A stretch of DNA of 64,000 nt from the NCBI RefSeq assembly GCF_001050475.1, contig NZ_CP012034.1, positions 248,001 to 312,000 on the forward strand, in the 5' to 3' direction. This DNA comes from Companilactobacillus ginsenosidimutans (GTDB taxonomy: Bacteria; Bacillota; Bacilli; Lactobacillales; Lactobacillaceae). Positions 7,500 to 17,033 of this stretch are shown piece by piece. Both the position numbers and the translations under genes were made by a program. Within the stretch, counting starts at the first letter, position 1; every line of letters starts with the position of its first letter. The notes under the pieces were generated by a model, which made no database searches, was not told the origin of the DNA, and worked only from the letters and a program-made list of their open reading frames with translations.

Positions 7500-7836
7500 T
7501 TTCAGCCGTCTTAATAAACGTCTTTCCTTATGTGGTGTAGGAAATAAAGAAACTGCACAGCATACAAACAAACCAGTATTAACCCCTATCAACACCATTT
7601 GGTGTGGTATATATACACTTACTATGAATCAAAAAGTCACATTGCTTGGAACCCCTGATAGTTTCGATGTAATAGTAATCGTACGTCACCAAGCAAAGGG
7701 ATTAAATGGTGCTAAGTACGCAGTATTAGACCATCAGAGTTATCAAATAACAGACTATAACCCAGATTCTGAAAATATTGCTGATGCGTATGACCTTATC
7801 AGTCTGAAAAGAGATGACAAAATTGGATTTAGTTGA
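7483..7836 (+). CDS. Head-tail adaptor / head completion protein
   Basis: The 117-residue beta-rich protein has NTIWCGIYTLTMNQ, VIVRHQ and YAVLDHQSYQITDYNPD. This is the usual pattern of phage head closure proteins (SPP1 gp16-like). Position between connector and gp10-like protein agrees. It overlaps both neighbours, which suggests coupled translation. Confidence 0.75.
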   Translation: MVQRINFSRLNKRLSLCGVGNKETAQHTNKPVLTPINTIWCGIYTLTMNQKVTLLGTPDSFDVIVIVRHQAKGLNGAKYAVLDHQSYQITDYNPDSENIADAYDLISLKRDDKIGFS

Positions 7837-8257
7837 AGGCTTAGAACAGTTAGACAACGAGCTAGGTAAATTAATTCCAACTGAAACTCAAAAGAAAGCA
7901 ATGACAAAGGCGGGTGCAGAAGTTTATAAACAACTGCTTACAAAAAATATGAACAATTCTCTTCATAAGGGAAAACATTCAAGAGATACCAAGATAGATT
8001 TGTCTAAATCGATTTCAATGAGATATAAATCTGAAGATGGTGCCACTTTTGTTGGATTCAAGAATGATAAAGAAAATCCTGGCTATATAGCACGATTTTT
8101 AAATGATGGCTATATGGCTCATGGTGGGAAAGGTAAAAATTCTCATAGTACTAAGTACATTCCAGGACTTCATTTTCAAGAACATTCAATTGAAGAGAGT
8201 AAGAATGATGTTTTAGAAGCTGAGGCGAAAGTCTATAGACAATTAAATGGAGATTAA
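7814..8257 (+). CDS. HK97 gp10-like tail component
   Basis: The 147-residue protein starts with a helical segment (GLEQLDNELGKLI, AMTKAGAEVYKQLL) and continues with HKGKHSRDTKIDLSKSISM and YIARFLNDGY, typical of the HK97 gp10 family, a neck/tail completion protein. Start ATG lies 23 bases inside the previous gene with only a weak AAAAGAG upstream. Confidence 0.82.
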   Translation: MTKLDLVEGLEQLDNELGKLIPTETQKKAMTKAGAEVYKQLLTKNMNNSLHKGKHSRDTKIDLSKSISMRYKSEDGATFVGFKNDKENPGYIARFLNDGYMAHGGKGKNSHSTKYIPGLHFQEHSIEESKNDVLEAEAKVYRQLNGD

Positions 8258-8258
8258 C

Positions 8259-8624
8259 ATGGTCTCAAATGTGATTTTAGATATATTAAAAAAAAACTCG
8301 GATGAATTAAAAATTGATTCATCCAATTTTTTTGCTCAAAACATTCCGCAACAATATGTGGATGTTGAAAACACAGTCGTCCTAGTATCTGAAATACATG
8401 ATATCTTTACAAATCGTGCAAGTGATATCAGTACAGCTAAGGATCAAATGATAGAAATACAAATTTTTTATCGTGGTGATACGGATGACGAAAATACACA
8501 AAACAAAATTAATCAAATATTGGAAAAACAATACTTCTACCAAATAGACTCTTATCCAGATATTGATCCGGTGACGGGAGCTTTTAGTAGAACTATGAAA
8601 TACGAACATACGGAGGAAATTTAA
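8259..8624 (+). CDS. Tail completion protein, DUF806-like
   Basis: The 121-residue protein follows gp10 and precedes the tail tube gene, where lactobacillus phages carry a DUF806 family protein (call by position and pattern: IEIQIFYRGDTDDE near the middle, then a short C-terminal strand). The frame is open from 8247, but ATG at 8259 with GGAG seven bases upstream is the better start. Likely a tail terminator-type protein. Confidence 0.65.
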   Translation: MVSNVILDILKKNSDELKIDSSNFFAQNIPQQYVDVENTVVLVSEIHDIFTNRASDISTAKDQMIEIQIFYRGDTDDENTQNKINQILEKQYFYQIDSYPDIDPVTGAFSRTMKYEHTEEI

Positions 8625-8625
8625 T

Positions 8626-9279
8626 ATGGCATTATCAGGTTTTGAAAGAGTAAGAATTGGTATTTATAACGCGATTGATGATGAAACAATCAAACCAGAA
8701 AATATTTTTGATATCGGACCAGATAGCAAAACTTTTGGTTCAACGGTTAGTGCATCTATCACAAACATTGCACCTACTACAACTCCAATCAATGGATCGG
8801 ACCAAGTTTGGAAGACTCCAGGAAAAGGTACAGGAAATATCTCAGTTGCCTTTGTAGCAAATACAATGGATAAAATTGTTCGTGCAAAAATTCTTGGAAT
8901 GGATACAAAAGATGGATATCAAACAATTTCATCAGACACAGAAGCACCTTATTGTGTATTTGAACTGATTTCACATGATGCACAAAATGAAAAAGCCAAG
9001 GCTAGAATCGCACTTCTCAAAGGAAGATTTAGTTTAGGTAACGTTGATCCAAAGACAAACACAAATACAACTGTTTATTCGCAAGACAATTTAACATTTA
9101 CTGCAGTAGACAGAAACGATGGCAAAACATATGTTGAAGCTATTGAAGATGATGATTTTGATATTGATAAGTATGAAATGGATGTATTTGGCCAAAAGGT
9201 AACTAACCCTGATGGTGGTGCTACAAGTTCACCAAAGACATTACCAAGTACTGATTCAAATACCCCAACAAATAAATAG
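8626..9279 (+). CDS. Major tail (tube) protein
   Basis: The 217-residue protein builds the tail tube. It begins MALSGFERVRIGIYN and contains GKGTGNISVAFVA and a C-terminal DVFGQKV, a pattern of phi13-type major tail proteins. It has a low-complexity Ser/Thr/Pro end (GGATSSPKTLPSTDSNTPTNK-like). A strong GGAGG site precedes the ATG. A short spacer and the tail chaperones follow, as expected. Confidence 0.88.
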   Translation: MALSGFERVRIGIYNAIDDETIKPENIFDIGPDSKTFGSTVSASITNIAPTTTPINGSDQVWKTPGKGTGNISVAFVANTMDKIVRAKILGMDTKDGYQTISSDTEAPYCVFELISHDAQNEKAKARIALLKGRFSLGNVDPKTNTNTTVYSQDNLTFTAVDRNDGKTYVEAIEDDDFDIDKYEMDVFGQKVTNPDGGATSSPKTLPSTDSNTPTNK

Positions 9280-9332
9280 TGATTAACTAAAAAAAGACAG
9301 AGACGATAGACGTGAGACGATAAGGAGAGAAT

Positions 9333-9722
9333 ATGTCAAAGACACAAGCAACAATTACATTTTTAGGAAAGAAACGCATTATTAAGAAGTCAGTCAAGAA
9401 TTTCAGACTAGCATTGGAATTTCAAAAGAAAGACGTACTTACACAAAAACAGTCACATGTAAAAATGAATGAATACAAAGAATTAGCAGATTCAGATCTT
9501 GGCAATGAAGATAACTATTCAGCAATTGTTGATGCGACTGCAAGTCTAACAGATATTTCTATTGAACAAATAAATGCAAGTTTAGAGTTCATTCAAGAAA
9601 CTTTGAATTTAAGTGATGCTGAATTCACAAAGTTAGAAGAATTATCAAATGAAGAAGTAGCTGCGACTACTGCTAAGATTTCAAATCTAATTACTAATGA
9701 TGATACAGACCCAAAAAAGTAA
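9333..9722 (+). CDS. Tail assembly chaperone gpG-like
   Basis: The 129-residue protein lies between tube and tape measure, the place of gpG-type tail assembly chaperones that coat the tape measure during tail building. It ends TDPKK at a slippery sequence (9713-9719), where part of the ribosomes should move to the -1 frame and make gpGT. AAGGAG precedes the ATG. The chaperone role is from the family and its place. Confidence 0.85.
   Translation: MSKTQATITFLGKKRIIKKSVKNFRLALEFQKKDVLTQKQSHVKMNEYKELADSDLGNEDNYSAIVDATASLTDISIEQINASLEFIQETLNLSDAEFTKLEELSNEEVAATTAKISNLITNDDTDPKK
9713..9719 (+). promoter_or_regulatory. -1 ribosomal frameshift site (A AAA AAG)
   Basis: The heptamer AAAAAAG matches X XXY YYZ, the same as the E. 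coli dnaX site, and is in phase with the gpG frame (CCA AAA AAG TAA). After a -1 step the frame reads GTA AAA GAG and runs without a stop into the next open frame. The stop codon right after the site may help pausing. Confidence 0.85.
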
Positions 9723-9967
9723 AAGAGTCAGATTATGTGGCTCCTTCAGAGGTTTTAAATGAATTCTTAGATTTTGAACGAGGCTTAATGGAGAACATGG
9801 GTTGGGACATCGAAACTGTCGAGTCTCAGCCTTATTTTTTGCTTGTAGAAGTTATGAGTGAAAAAAGAAAAAATGAAAATCCAAATAATGACGTTGGACA
9901 AATGAATTTAGGCGATTTCATTCGAACGGGTGGGATTGCATCAATTTTTCAGAAGGGAGGAAAATAA
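9719..9967 (+). CDS. gpGT extension made by -1 frameshift
   Basis: This frame (VKESDYVAPSEVLNEFLDF...) has no ribosome site of its own and its only early start is a GTG at 9737, so it is best read as the T part of a gpG-gpGT fusion entered at 9713-9719. The T part should recruit tail tube subunits to the tape measure. The 76 residues after GTG are mostly helical with an acidic/aromatic start (FERGLMENMGWDIETV). It stops 1 base before the tape measure ATG. Confidence 0.8.
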   Translation, partial: VKESDYVAPSEVLNEFLDFERGLMENMGWDIETVESQPYFLLVEVMSEKRKNENPNNDVGQMNLGDFIRTGGIASIFQKGGK

Positions 9968-12900
9968 ATGGCAAAAGATATGCAATTAAACACTGGTATT
10001 CATATTGATACCATTCAGTCGGAAGGCTCAATCAAGTCGTTGAAGGACCAAGTCCGTGCACTCACTTCAGAGTGGAAGGCAAATGAAGCAGTTTTGAGAG
10101 CTAATGGCGACTACCAAAATGCATATAAGTCAAAGGTTGACGGGCTTAATCGTTCCATTGAAGGCCAGAAGAATTATATCAATAGACTTAAAGATGAAAT
10201 GAAGCTTTTGGACACCTCCACATCTGAAGGGTCTAAAAAGTATTCCGATTTGGCCAGTAAAATTAACAATGCGACTCGACAAATGAGCAACATGTCTCAG
10301 CAACAAGAACGCGCTAAGAACGTTTTAGACTTATACAATCAAGGAATCATGAAACAAAAAGATGCTCTTGAACGTACTAAATCAGTTACGGATAGTCTAA
10401 TCGAAAAGTACAAAGCTGAAGGCCAAAGTATCAAAGCCAATTCAACTGAAAGAGAAGCTCTCAAGAAACGAATTACTGAATTAAATTCATTATATGAAAA
10501 AGAATCCAAACAACTTCAAAACGTTAAGAAGTATAGTGGATCAACGTCAAAAGAATTTTCACAGCAACAGACTCGTGTCAATGAGCTTGGTGCTGAAATA
10601 GGTAGAAGTAATTCAAGATATCGTGAGTTAGGCACTCAATTGGGAATTGCTGGCACACACTTTGTTGGTTTCAGAGAGAATGTTGGTAAAAGTAAGCAAG
10701 TTCTATCAATGACTCGGGACTCCATTAAAAAAACAGCTTCTCATTTGAAGAATCTTGCCTTAACTGCAACACTTGCGGGTACGGCTTTGGGTGCTGCATT
10801 AGCAAGCGGAGCACGAAACGCTACTGAACTACAAAATACCACTAAGGTTACTAGCAATTTACTTGTAACTGGTGGAGAAAAAGTTAGTGAAGTTACAAGA
10901 AACGTTGCTGAGATGCAAAAAGATGGTCAGCAATATGCGCTGAAATACGGTAAATCTCAAAATGAAATTGCTTTAGGATATCAAGATCTTGTAAAACGTG
11001 GTTATGACTCAAAACAAGCACTAGGAGCAATGCGCTCTGAACTACAAGCTTCTGTTGCATCCGGTGATGATTTTGCTGACGTTGTAAAAGTATCTTCGCA
11101 AACTTTAGAAGCATTTGGTATGAGAACTGATTCCACAAAAGGGATGATTAAGAATACCAAGACAGCGGTTAATGATCTTGCATATGCTGCTGATATGACA
11201 GCTACCAATTTCTCTGATTTAGGAATTGGAATGTCTTATGTAGGATCAACGGCTCATCAAGCAGGATTTAGTTTAGCCGAAACTTCAAGTGCTATGGGTA
11301 TTTTAAGTAATAATGGTCTTGAAGCAGATAAGGCCGGTACCGGATTAAGAAAAGCAATTAATAGTCTTATTTCTCCAACTAAGGGTGCTTCTGATGCTTT
11401 AGGTCAGATGGGATTGAGTACCAAGGATTTCGTAGGACAAGATGGAAAGCTCAAGTCGATGACTGACATTTTCGGTCTGCTCAATGAACATACACAAGGA
11501 ATGAGTAAACAAAGTAAAGTCGATTTATTCCACAGTATTTTTGGTACAACAGGACAACAAGCTGGATTGATTTTAGCTGATAATGCCAAGCAGCTAGGCG
11601 AGTTGAATAAAAAAGTTGAAGAGTCATCAAAAAATAACTATGTAGCTAAGTTGGCTGAAAAGAATAGTAAGACTGGTAAAGTTGCATTAAATAGATTAAA
11701 GCAAGCATTTGATTCTATTACTATGACAATCGCCTCTAACGCTCTTCCTGCGATCACTCAAATTGGCGATAAACTCGCTAAAGGTGCTGGTTCAAAAGAA
11801 TTTGAAAAAGATATTCAAGGAATTGGAAAAACTGTCGGTCATTTGACTGATAATGTTGCGGCCTTTTTTGGTTATTTAGGTCAACATCATGAAGATGTTC
11901 AAGGAATCGTAACTAGTACAGGGAAAATCGTTGGATATTTGGCTAAAGGTGCTTGGAATACTTTTGCTGGAACATTAAAAGTAATTGGTGGTGCTTTTGG
12001 CCTTGTCTCTTCTAATGGGAAAAAAGCCAAAGATCCTTTACATGTTATGAATGAATTTGTTACTAATCTGGCAAAGCATAAGAATGCTGTTGAGGTAATT
12101 GGCGGGTCGATTGCAGCTATATGGGCCGTAAATAAAATGTCCAACTTTGCATTAAAACTAAACGAAATAACTGGATTGTTCAGTAAACTGTCTGGATCTT
12201 TGAAAAAAAGTGACTTACCAATTGAAGCAAGCAATTTAGCGGATAATACCGCAACAAGTTTCAACAACAAACTTTCTACAAAGCTTTCTTCAAGTCAGAT
12301 GGGTTCTAATATCATGGCTATGGGAAAATCTACTATGGGTAAGTTTGCTTTAGGTATGAGCGCCGTGGAAGTAGGATTTGATGTTGTTAAAGCAATAAAC
12401 GCCAAGAATCCTAAGGAACGTATTCAATCAACCGGTGGTGCAATTGGTACAGCCCTTGGAACCGGGATAGGAGCTGTTCTGGGTGGACCTGCAGGAGCAA
12501 TGATTGGTTCACAACTTGGAGACCAGATTGGAAAACATGCTGCACCTAGCATTAGTAATTTGCTTAAAAATGGAACCTTTTACGACAGTAAATCCTTAGA
12601 ATACATGAAACAGCAACGTGAGAACGCCAAAGAAAACTTGGACAACACCAATAAAAAAGCGGACTTTGGTAATTTACTTGAAAATCACTTTGATCAAAAG
12701 AAGGCAGATGCAGACGCTGCCAAGAATTTTGAGAAGCAAAAAGCAATTTTTGATAAATGGGATAAGAAGATTAAGGATTATAAGAGTGGAAAATCTAAAT
12801 CTTCCAAAACTTCTACCAAAGAAGCCATTGAGAATGTTGCAACCACACATGTATCTAAAAAAGATATTAAGAATGTTAAAGATATGGTTCCTGCTATTAA

Positions 12901-14983
12901 GAAATATGAGACGGCATTAAGTGGCCTCAAGAAATTCTTGAAGAAAAATAACCCCAACAAAGAGTTGACGGCTATTAGCAAGAACATTAAAGGGTCGACG
13001 AAAAATTGGGATAAGTTAGCTAAACCAATCAACAATATTGGAAAAGCATTCAAGACGCTCGCTTCATTTAGTAAGTCAATGAACAAAAAAGACGCCTTTG
13101 CTGCTCTGAATAAGGATTTACCAAAACTTGAAAGTACAGTTAAGAAAAGTAAATTAGATGATTACTTGAATAAAATGAGTAAGAATCTCAAGAAAAATAA
13201 ATTAGCTGAGCAGATTAAGGATTTGGACAAGAGTATCAAGAAGAGTATTCCAAGTTGGACTAAATTCGAAAAACCAATTAATAAGGTTGGTAAAGCATTC
13301 AACACTCTCAATAAATTTCTTAAAAGCTATGGTAAATCAAACCCCTTTAGAAAATTAGAAAAGGATTTTACTTCATTAACAAAAACTCTTAATAAAACAA
13401 ATATTGGAACTGTACTAAAGAAGCAAATTGATACAGCAAACAAGGCCACCAAGAAGAACACATTTGCTTCTAATTTCAACAAGTCAACTAAGAGTATTGA
13501 GAAGAGTCTTAAATCTTTTGATAGAACATTCCAAAAGAGTTGGAATAATGTTTGGAAGAGTGCAAATAGTAATTTAAAGAATCGTATGTCTACTATTGTT
13601 AAAACGTTTAACAGCGATACAAACAAATTGAAGTCAAGAGAGAAGAACTTTACAAATTCGTTTATGAGCGAGTGGAAGAGCTGGTTGAATAAAGTCGTTA
13701 ATTCATTTAAGGGTGGATTTAATCAGCTACCTGGTATTGCTTCAAAACAAATGTCTAAAGTCATTGATCAAATTAACAAAGGTATTGGTGGAATTAACAC
13801 TGTCATCAAGGACTTTGGTGGCAAATCGTTGTCACTTGCAAGATATGCAACAGGTACTTCAGGAACTCCTGGTGGACTTGCTGTTGTTGGTGAAGAAGGA
13901 TTTGAATTAGCGCACGACAAAGAACACGGTATTTATCCTGTTGGGTTAGGTGGAGAAGAAGTAAGATATTTGAGCCCTGATACTTCAATCATGCCACATG
14001 GTATGTCTCAGCAATTTCTTAGCATGGTTAATTCACTTCCACATCATGCCAATGGTAAAGGTGATGCAACCGGAGATATGATGTCGTACCTATTGGATCA
14101 TTTAGATGAAATCAAAAAGGACCCAATGCCACTACTAAAGAAGAGCTTCTTTGATAAAGCTAAGTTCTCAGGAAGTCAATTTAATGTAAACTTCGGTAAT
14201 GCGTTATCAAATGGATTCCTGAAATCAATTTCTGGACCTTTTAAAAAGCAACTAGAGAACCTAGATTTCTCAATGGGTGGTAATTATGATCCTAAAATGA
14301 TTATGGCGGCAGCAGCAATGATGAAAGTTAGCCCGAGTGCTTCGTTCATTAAGATGTTGCAAGCAGTTATCCAGTCAGAGTCTGGTGGTCGTAATATCGT
14401 TCAACAAATTCATGATGTTAACTCTGGAGGTAATGAAGCCCGCGGTATTTTGCAATATACGCCACCAACATTCAACTACTATGCTGTCAAAGGACACCAT
14501 AATATTATGAATCCTTTTGATCAGTTGCTTGCATTCTTCAATAACAGTGCATGGCAAAGTTCTATTGGTCCAACAAGTATTTGGGGTGTATCTAAAATTG
14601 ATTGGTTGCATTCTGGACCTCAAGGTCACAGGCGTATGGCAAATGGTGGTTTCGTTCCCTCAGAAACCAAAGCAATCGTTGGCGAGGCTGGGCCTGAAGT
14701 AGTTATCCCACTGAATAGAAAGCAAAGAGCTTTAGATTTAATGGTTAAAGCAAATCAATATATGAATGGAGGTCAGTCAACACCCAACACTGAAAATCAA
14801 AACAATGAGTTAAATGACACGATGCAGTCCCAATTAATGGCTACACAAGAACAGAATTCATTATTGAAAAATATTCTTTCTGCAATCGTTTCTAGCAATG
14901 GTAACGGCGGTTCAGGAATGGACAGCTTTTTACAACAAATGGCAGGTTCAAAAAGAATGCATGACTTTCAGGCGGGCTATTAA
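9968..14983 (+). CDS. Tape measure protein with lytic transglycosylase-like domain
   Basis: At 1671 residues this sets tail length. The N-terminal 220 residues are coiled coil; a Gly/Ala hydrophobic segment lies near residues 258-275 (LALTATLAGTALGAALASG); the core TP901-type region (GISYVGSTAHQAGFSL-like, GLEADKAGTGLR) follows. Residues about 950-1250 are Lys/Asn/Ser-rich helical repeats with recurring KPINxxGKAFxTL units. Near residue 1465 a lysozyme/SLT-like domain has QAVIQSESGGRNIV and GILQYTPPTFN, expected to open peptidoglycan during DNA entry. AAGGGAGG precedes the ATG. The length implies a tail of roughly 230-250 nm by the usual 0.15 nm per residue rule. Confidence 0.95.
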   Translation: MAKDMQLNTGIHIDTIQSEGSIKSLKDQVRALTSEWKANEAVLRANGDYQNAYKSKVDGLNRSIEGQKNYINRLKDEMKLLDTSTSEGSKKYSDLASKINNATRQMSNMSQQQERAKNVLDLYNQGIMKQKDALERTKSVTDSLIEKYKAEGQSIKANSTEREALKKRITELNSLYEKESKQLQNVKKYSGSTSKEFSQQQTRVNELGAEIGRSNSRYRELGTQLGIAGTHFVGFRENVGKSKQVLSMTRDSIKKTASHLKNLALTATLAGTALGAALASGARNATELQNTTKVTSNLLVTGGEKVSEVTRNVAEMQKDGQQYALKYGKSQNEIALGYQDLVKRGYDSKQALGAMRSELQASVASGDDFADVVKVSSQTLEAFGMRTDSTKGMIKNTKTAVNDLAYAADMTATNFSDLGIGMSYVGSTAHQAGFSLAETSSAMGILSNNGLEADKAGTGLRKAINSLISPTKGASDALGQMGLSTKDFVGQDGKLKSMTDIFGLLNEHTQGMSKQSKVDLFHSIFGTTGQQAGLILADNAKQLGELNKKVEESSKNNYVAKLAEKNSKTGKVALNRLKQAFDSITMTIASNALPAITQIGDKLAKGAGSKEFEKDIQGIGKTVGHLTDNVAAFFGYLGQHHEDVQGIVTSTGKIVGYLAKGAWNTFAGTLKVIGGAFGLVSSNGKKAKDPLHVMNEFVTNLAKHKNAVEVIGGSIAAIWAVNKMSNFALKLNEITGLFSKLSGSLKKSDLPIEASNLADNTATSFNNKLSTKLSSSQMGSNIMAMGKSTMGKFALGMSAVEVGFDVVKAINAKNPKERIQSTGGAIGTALGTGIGAVLGGPAGAMIGSQLGDQIGKHAAPSISNLLKNGTFYDSKSLEYMKQQRENAKENLDNTNKKADFGNLLENHFDQKKADADAAKNFEKQKAIFDKWDKKIKDYKSGKSKSSKTSTKEAIENVATTHVSKKDIKNVKDMVPAIKKYETALSGLKKFLKKNNPNKELTAISKNIKGSTKNWDKLAKPINNIGKAFKTLASFSKSMNKKDAFAALNKDLPKLESTVKKSKLDDYLNKMSKNLKKNKLAEQIKDLDKSIKKSIPSWTKFEKPINKVGKAFNTLNKFLKSYGKSNPFRKLEKDFTSLTKTLNKTNIGTVLKKQIDTANKATKKNTFASNFNKSTKSIEKSLKSFDRTFQKSWNNVWKSANSNLKNRMSTIVKTFNSDTNKLKSREKNFTNSFMSEWKSWLNKVVNSFKGGFNQLPGIASKQMSKVIDQINKGIGGINTVIKDFGGKSLSLARYATGTSGTPGGLAVVGEEGFELAHDKEHGIYPVGLGGEEVRYLSPDTSIMPHGMSQQFLSMVNSLPHHANGKGDATGDMMSYLLDHLDEIKKDPMPLLKKSFFDKAKFSGSQFNVNFGNALSNGFLKSISGPFKKQLENLDFSMGGNYDPKMIMAAAAMMKVSPSASFIKMLQAVIQSESGGRNIVQQIHDVNSGGNEARGILQYTPPTFNYYAVKGHHNIMNPFDQLLAFFNNSAWQSSIGPTSIWGVSKIDWLHSGPQGHRRMANGGFVPSETKAIVGEAGPEVVIPLNRKQRALDLMVKANQYMNGGQSTPNTENQNNELNDTMQSQLMATQEQNSLLKNILSAIVSSNGNGGSGMDSFLQQMAGSKRMHDFQAGY

Positions 14984-14985
14984 TT

Positions 14986-15825
14986 ATGCAAGTATCTAAT
15001 ATGCAGACATTATACATAAAAAAACAAGGCGAACCGGAGATAGCTATTACTGCTAATCATCAGTTTGCCTTTTTAAATTTGGTTAATGGCACTCCTAAAC
15101 CCAAGATGAATACATATACTCCAACAGGTATTGATGGTCAGATACAACAAGGCGCCATTACTTACGATGCCACAACTGTTCAAGCTGATTTTTTAATAAA
15201 TGCTCGAAATGCATATGAGCTCGATCTTTTAGAACATAAAATTTATGATCTATTTTCAAGTCGTGCGGTAATGAGATTACGGAGTTCGGTAAGCCCTGCT
15301 TTGGTGGTTTATTGCTATCCACAACCATTTACGATGACAAGAGTGGACTATGCAGAAAAGAGTTTTTCAGTCACATTTAATAATTTGTCAGGTTTTAGAC
15401 AATCAATTGTTAATTCAGATGAGATATTTAAATTCAATGGAAATTACCAAATAGGGTTAAATCTTCCAAGAGACAAAGATTACTCATATCATTTTAAATC
15501 TAATGACTTTAATGTTTATAATCCAAGTGATGTTGATATCCAGCCTTTGGAGCAACGACATGATCTAGTGATTAAAATTACCGGTACAGGAAATAATGTG
15601 GTTTTAACTAATACTACTTCGAATGAAACTTTTACTTATAAGAAAGGATTAACGGATGGCCAAACGCTGACTATTAATGGTATCAATCCATTTTTAGATG
15701 ATACTTCTTGTGGCATTGACACTGACCACGGAACAATCAGTCTGGTCAAGGGAAATAATCATTTCACTGTATCTGGGTTAGACAATCCAGATATAACATT
15801 TAGTTTTCCGTTCTTATATTTCTAA
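14986..15825 (+). CDS. Distal tail protein (Dit)
   Basis: The 279-residue protein is in the Dit position directly after the tape measure. Its N-terminal half has the family pattern (TPTGIDGQI, then an alpha/beta segment with YELDLLEHKIYDLFSSR) and the C-terminal half is beta-rich (galectin/CBM-like part). Dit forms the hub that joins tail tube and baseplate. It overlaps the next gene by the TAATG arrangement. Confidence 0.85.
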   Translation: MQVSNMQTLYIKKQGEPEIAITANHQFAFLNLVNGTPKPKMNTYTPTGIDGQIQQGAITYDATTVQADFLINARNAYELDLLEHKIYDLFSSRAVMRLRSSVSPALVVYCYPQPFTMTRVDYAEKSFSVTFNNLSGFRQSIVNSDEIFKFNGNYQIGLNLPRDKDYSYHFKSNDFNVYNPSDVDIQPLEQRHDLVIKITGTGNNVVLTNTTSNETFTYKKGLTDGQTLTINGINPFLDDTSCGIDTDHGTISLVKGNNHFTVSGLDNPDITFSFPFLYF

Positions 15826-17033
15826 TGACCGAAAAAATAATAGTTAAAGAACGTACCGGTAAGTATGAAGAATTACTGAATAATTGTATCGAACCTGAAA
15901 CTTTTATCATTGATTGGGAAAAAAATAGCAACTATGAATTGTCATTTACAGCTTTTGATGATCACTCGTTAGCTTTTAGCCTACTTACTAACGAGAATCA
16001 TATAATCGCAGATGGTCAAGAATTCGTGATTAAAACATCTGAACCAACACTATCAGGTTCAACACATACTATAGATGTTAAAGCCACACACATTGGTTAT
16101 GAATGCACCTATGTTAGAACCAACGAAAGTATGGACGGTTCATTTGGTTTTACACCTAAAGGATTATTTGATTATGTCACTAAGAATGGTCAAAAGACCG
16201 GTGGATTCACCTATGAAATTCATGGAGATTTTCAGCCAGTTCAATTTGACAATATGGGTAAATGTTCCTTAAAAGATGTGCTGAGTAAAATTACTGATTC
16301 ATGGAAAGGGTCGGTTTATACATTTGATAATCGGCATATTGATATATGGTCTGAATCTGAATTTAAAAAGGATAACGGTAGAGTAATTCATTACTATCAC
16401 GATACATCAGATGTTAAATTATCTGCGGATACTACGGAGTTACAAAACATTGCAATGGTATATCCAAGTCAAAAAGAAGCCACTAAAACTGACACTTCAG
16501 ATAATAGTTCGGATGACTCAACAACTAAATCTGATGACACAAAGAAAAACGATTCTGATACTACAGAAAGTAAACCAGAGTATATTTTCCCACCATTTGA
16601 AGTGCGAGATGAGGATTCTATTGCTCGTTTCGGAGAAAAAGCTGGAGAAGATATCAATGACGACAAATCACAGAACGCTGATGATGCTAAGAAATCAGCA
16701 TTATCGCAGATGAAATCTGAACCAGCGATCACATTAACTTCTACCTATTATGGAGACGATGATTTTTTTAAAGGTGAAAGTGTTCTGTTAAAAGTTCAAC
16801 CGTTGAACTTAGATACTAATGTTACAGTTGTGGGAATAAAAAAGGCCTTACTCAACTTTGAGCAGGTCAAGCAGATTACTTTTAACAATACGGTTCAGAC
16901 TTACTTTGATCTTGAAAATAGTACCAAAAACACAATTACTAATTTAATTGATTCTAAGATTAGTAACATTACGAATAATTCAAATGGAAATAATCAAAGT
17001 AATAAGTTATGGGAAGTAGGTGAGGTTAAATGA
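15825..17033 (+). CDS. Tail-associated (Tal / endopeptidase-type) protein
   Basis: The 402-residue protein starts MTEKIIVKERTGKYEELL with WEKNSNYELSFTAFDD, the pattern of the prophage-tail N-terminal domain that forms the Tal trimer below Dit. A Ser/Asp/Thr-rich linker (about residues 220-245) precedes a domain with FGEKAGEDINDDKSQNADDAKKSAL. It is shorter than many Tal proteins, and I see no clear peptidase motif, so enzymatic activity is uncertain. Confidence 0.8.
   Translation: MTEKIIVKERTGKYEELLNNCIEPETFIIDWEKNSNYELSFTAFDDHSLAFSLLTNENHIIADGQEFVIKTSEPTLSGSTHTIDVKATHIGYECTYVRTNESMDGSFGFTPKGLFDYVTKNGQKTGGFTYEIHGDFQPVQFDNMGKCSLKDVLSKITDSWKGSVYTFDNRHIDIWSESEFKKDNGRVIHYYHDTSDVKLSADTTELQNIAMVYPSQKEATKTDTSDNSSDDSTTKSDDTKKNDSDTTESKPEYIFPPFEVRDEDSIARFGEKAGEDINDDKSQNADDAKKSALSQMKSEPAITLTSTYYGDDDFFKGESVLLKVQPLNLDTNVTVVGIKKALLNFEQVKQITFNNTVQTYFDLENSTKNTITNLIDSKISNITNNSNGNNQSNKLWEVGEVK

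Noticed and set aside
9240..9332. Frameshift extension of the major tail protein like that of the capsid
   Set aside because: The other two frames after the stop close within about a dozen codons and show no protein-like pattern.
9737..9967. Separate hypothetical gene starting at GTG 9737
   Set aside because: No ribosome site, and the frame is entered perfectly from the slippery heptamer at 9713-9719.
11899..12270. Antisense open frames inside the tape measure gene (also at 10893, 12778, 13327)
   Set aside because: They mirror the coding strand, have no ribosome sites and show low-complexity text.
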